Source of the DNA: JACQAP01 sp045810225
Lineage (GTDB): Bacteria; Pseudomonadota; Gammaproteobacteria; Burkholderiales; JACQAP01
Assembly (NCBI GenBank): GCA_045810225.1
Contig: JBJMWI010000176.1
Coordinates: 50,530-114,529, forward strand
DNA: 64,000 nucleotides
Direction of reading: 5' to 3'
Part shown: positions 63,573 through 64,000 of the stretch, in pieces
Position numbering within the stretch: position 1 is the stretch's first letter
How the letters are laid out: every line of letters starts with the position of its first letter
Program-made: the position numbers and the translations under genes
Notes under the pieces: generated by a model
What the model was told of the DNA's origin: nothing
The model's input: only the letters and a program-made list of their open reading frames with translations
Databases searched by the model: none

Positions 63573-64000
63573 TCAGACGAGCGCGCTCGCGCAAAGCTTG
63601 CTGCGCAATCTTTGCGGCGTCGGTGCAGCAAACCTTGTCAGGCCCGGCGCATAACCGAACAGCAGCCCGCACACTGTATCGGCGCCCGAGCTATGACCGA
63701 TCTCCAAAGCGCGCACGGTCGCCTCAACAACATCGCGCGCATGCGCTACGGCGTTGACGAGTTGGACCAGGCGTTCGGCAAACCGACCCTGCACGGCATC
63801 GCGCAACATTTGGCGGCTGATCGCATTGGTTCGCGCGAAAAGCGGCGTGAACGAAACATCCAGCCTTTTCAATAAAGCCGCGATGCCGCATTCGGCACCC
63901 CCACGGCTCCACAAGGCCGCCAGGTACCCGGTTAGAAAATCATCCCCGGACGGTGTAAGCCCGGGTCCCAGACCGACCAGTTGCGCGGCGATGCCAGCCA
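63573..64000 (-). CDS. allH: AllH (DUF2877) C-terminal part, runs off the right edge
   Basis: The last 142 or so codons of a DUF2877 protein are visible. The motif LGPGLTPSGDDFLTGYLAAL lies just inside the edge, and GHSSGADTVCGLLFGY follows near the C-terminus; both are family hallmarks. In E. coli YlbF/AllH completes the oxamic transcarbamylase with AllF and AllG. The stop lies 16 bp before the allF start, so it heads the visible operon. Confidence 0.9.
   Translation of the reverse strand, partial: AGIAAQLVGLGPGLTPSGDDFLTGYLAALWSRGGAECGIAALLKRLDVSFTPLFARTNAISRQMLRDAVQGRFAERLVQLVNAVAHARDVVEATVRALEIGHSSGADTVCGLLFGYAPGLTRFAAPTPQRLRSKLCASALV

Noticed and set aside
1..64000. CRISPR arrays, tRNA or rRNA genes, prophage or integrative elements
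   Set aside because: No regularly spaced short repeats, no tRNA-like cloverleaf ends, no integrase, transposase or phage genes could be recognised by eye.

Overview
The window looks like chromosomal DNA of a betaproteobacterium (Burkholderiales/Nitrosomonadales-like). Pointers are a Bug-family solute receptor, the trxA-rho-rpmE order, the AddAB-like helicase/nuclease pair, polyhydroxyalkanoate genes (two thiolases and a phasin), CbpA/CbpM, hslO-hslR, and a compact, GC-rich, densely packed gene arrangement. I saw no rRNA, tRNA, CRISPR array, transposase, integrase or phage structural gene. Attribution is by eye from motifs and gene order, without database searches.

Layout. 0-5.4 kb: envelope genes (AsmA-like, YihY-like, the first codons of a probable permease at the left edge), then a short leader ORF followed by cbpA-cbpM. 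5.5-9 kb: two metal-dependent amidohydrolase-type enzymes and a Bug receptor. 9-21 kb: a respiratory oxidation island. One quinoprotein/cytochrome c pair lies on the minus strand. After an SDR and a D-2-hydroxyacid dehydrogenase comes a plus-strand operon with 4-bp overlaps: XoxF-like quinoprotein, lipoprotein cytochrome c, caa3-type oxidase subunits II, I and III, a small membrane protein and CtaG. This reads as a complete path from an alcohol-type substrate through PQQ and cytochrome c to O2. The quinoprotein carries the D-Y-D signature of lanthanide-dependent enzymes. Oxidase subunit I lacks the usual D- and K-channel residues.

21-28.4 kb: a minus-strand run of a repeat lipoprotein with a PDZ domain, an alpha/beta hydrolase, a family III CoA-transferase, a crotonase, a serine hydrolase and an O-methyltransferase; the CoA enzymes have unusual active sites. 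28.4-38.2 kb: small stress and repair genes (ChaC, FMN reductase, DUF6496, Ogt, Ada-AlkA fusion, AddAB-like pair, FdxA). 38.4-41.1 kb: trxA-rho-rpmE. Behind rho lies a second copy of its last 29 codons, differing only at synonymous sites, and a 133-bp non-coding repeat is present twice.

41-57.6 kb: mostly housekeeping genes: ArnT-like transferase, Hsp33, HslR, two thiolases, an EI24 membrane protein, phasin, Pgi, oligoribonuclease, a Ste24-type protease, RsgA, a CobD/CbiB-like protein, an ICMT-like methyltransferase, a host attachment protein and two serine hydrolases. 58-64 kb: an NCS2 permease converging on a four-gene set allH-allF-allG-allK (oxamate carbamoyltransferase plus carbamate kinase); allH runs off the right edge. 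This set would release carbamoyl phosphate from a ureide/oxamate precursor and make ATP.
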